Assembly: GCA_031459935.1 (NCBI GenBank)
Contig: JAVKHN010000001.1
Location: 113,144 to 177,143 of the forward strand
Length of the DNA stretch: 64,000 nucleotides
From: Sysuimicrobium calidum
Lineage (GTDB): Bacteria; Sysuimicrobiota; Sysuimicrobiia; Sysuimicrobiales; Sysuimicrobiaceae
Direction of reading: 5' to 3'
This document shows, one piece after another, positions 63,589 to 64,000 of this stretch. The notes beneath the pieces are model-generated. The model saw only the letters and a program-made list of their open reading frames with translations, was not told the DNA's origin and made no database searches. Each line of letters opens with the position of its first letter. Position 1 is the stretch's first letter. The translations under genes and the position numbers were made by a program.

Positions 63589-64000
63589 TTGAGACCCCTC
63601 CGGATCCCCGTTCCCACCACGCCCCCCGTGGGGCGGGCACGGGAATTAGCGGAGCTCCGCACGCTGCTTTTGGACTCAGGGGCACGGCTGCTGACCCTGA
63701 CCGGGCCGCCCGGAGTGGGAAAGACCCGACTCGCGGTGGAGTGCGCCCACCGGTGTGCGGAGGCGTTCCCGGATGGAACTGCCTTCGTGGACCTCGCGCC
63801 CCTCCCGGAGCCCTCCCTGGTGATGTCGGCCGTGGCCCGGGTTTTGGGGATCCGAGTTCCTCCGGGGCAGCCGCCGGTGGAACGCCTCGGCACGGCCCTG
63901 TGGAAGAAGCAGCTGCTGCTCGTGCTGGACAACTTCGAGCACCTGCTGGAGGCAGCCGCGAACGTGGCTCACCTCCTGGAGGCGGTCCCGGGCCTCCGGG
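63589..64000 (+). CDS. STAND-type P-loop ATPase, N-terminal part (3'-truncated)
   Basis: The frame is open to the window end; 137 residues are visible. It begins with a short lead (TTPPVGRARELAELRTLL), then Walker A GPPGVGKT (39-46), FVDLAPLPEPSLV and Walker B LLLVLDNFEHLLEAA. This is the typical start of large AfsR/LuxR-type or TPR-bearing signalling ATPases. The TTG at 63589 has GAGGGCAGGA shortly upstream. The effector and sensor domains lie beyond the window, so function cannot be given. Divergent from the cysteine operon. Confidence 0.75.
   Translation, partial: MRPLRIPVPTTPPVGRARELAELRTLLLDSGARLLTLTGPPGVGKTRLAVECAHRCAEAFPDGTAFVDLAPLPEPSLVMSAVARVLGIRVPPGQPPVERLGTALWKKQLLLVLDNFEHLLEAAANVAHLLEAVPGLR

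Noticed and set aside
1..64000. CRISPR arrays, insertion sequences, phage genes, replication origin, rRNA
   Set aside because: No repeated spacer array, transposase, integrase, DnaA-box cluster or rRNA sequence was seen on either strand.

Overview
This 64 kb window is a high-GC (roughly two thirds G+C by eye), very gene-dense bacterial chromosome segment. No gene-free gap exceeds about 220 bp, and stop/start overlaps of the ATGA, GTGA and TGATG type are common. There are no insertion sequences, phage genes or CRISPR arrays. Gene content and order point to a monoderm-like (Terrabacteria-type) thermophile or relative, outside the well-known model groups. Evidence is mfd-mazG-rqcP-(eno)-divIC and tmk-darA-holB, both echoing Bacillus order; GatCAB; an SpoIIIAA-type R3H ATPase; a bacterial EndoQ; a Zur-ZnuABC unit; and a K+-independent H+-pyrophosphatase. 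No sporulation genes are seen. The phylum cannot be fixed from the sequence alone; deep Bacillati lineages such as Sysuimicrobiota, Limnochordia, Armatimonadota or Chloroflexota all fit.

Layout. 1-22.4 kb, all plus strand: an NtrC-type regulator (cut by the window edge) with rpoN and a small Nfu_N protein; gatCAB; a GabT-like aminotransferase; a replication/repair run dnaE-polA-MTH1-like nudix-coaE-exported stalk-domain protein-mfd; then mazG-rqcP-eno-divIC. 22.4-28 kb, mixed strands: 5-FTHF cyclo-ligase, PQQ-type sugar dehydrogenase, an Fsr-like MFS pump, an HtrA-like protease, an ACT-like protein, endonuclease IV and a zinc-finger membrane peptide. 28-34.3 kb, minus strand: holB, darA, tmk, R3H ATPase, rlmI and endoQ. 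34.4-40.8 kb, plus strand: an HtrA-like protease without visible anchor, an exported hydrolase, DUF192, DUF1850, hppA and yceI. 40.9-44.3 kb, minus strand: a zur-znuA-znuC-znuB-DUF488 operon with a near-consensus promoter and an operator-like palindrome at the expected start point. 44.3-51.7 kb: moaB (minus), then a GAF/HisKA_2 kinase, an ANTAR response regulator and gltB, whose leader carries a terminator-like hairpin. 51.7-54.8 kb: a class-III aminotransferase, a small orphan, a DUF89/ARMT1-like protein, a tiny basic protein and the initiator tRNA. 55-60.5 kb, minus strand: a MacAB-like exporter, ppx/gppA and an ECF sigma/anti-sigma pair. 60.5-63.5 kb, minus strand: a five-gene cysteine operon. 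The window ends in a STAND-type ATPase.

How genes work together. The most interesting unit is the 60.5-63.5 kb operon. It encodes a ThiS/MoaD-like sulfur carrier with an extended C-terminus (Gly-Gly-Arg-Arg), a ParB/Srx-fold protein resembling free-serine kinases SerK/SbnI, a CysM-type synthase, a JAMM peptidase and an Rrf2 regulator with IscR-like cysteines. This reads as a complete serine to O-phosphoserine to carrier-bound cysteine to free cysteine route with its own regulator. Other themes are DNA maintenance (DnaE with an apparently intact PHP domain, PolA with eroded exonuclease motifs and a natural Tyr at the ddNTP-discrimination site, Nfo, EndoQ with a clamp-binding tail, MTH1-like sanitation, Mfd) and nitrogen control by an ANTAR two-component system beside glutamate synthase. 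Several genes appear to be transcribed without a 5' leader: an extended -10 box lies 6-9 nt before the start codon and no Shine-Dalgarno is present.
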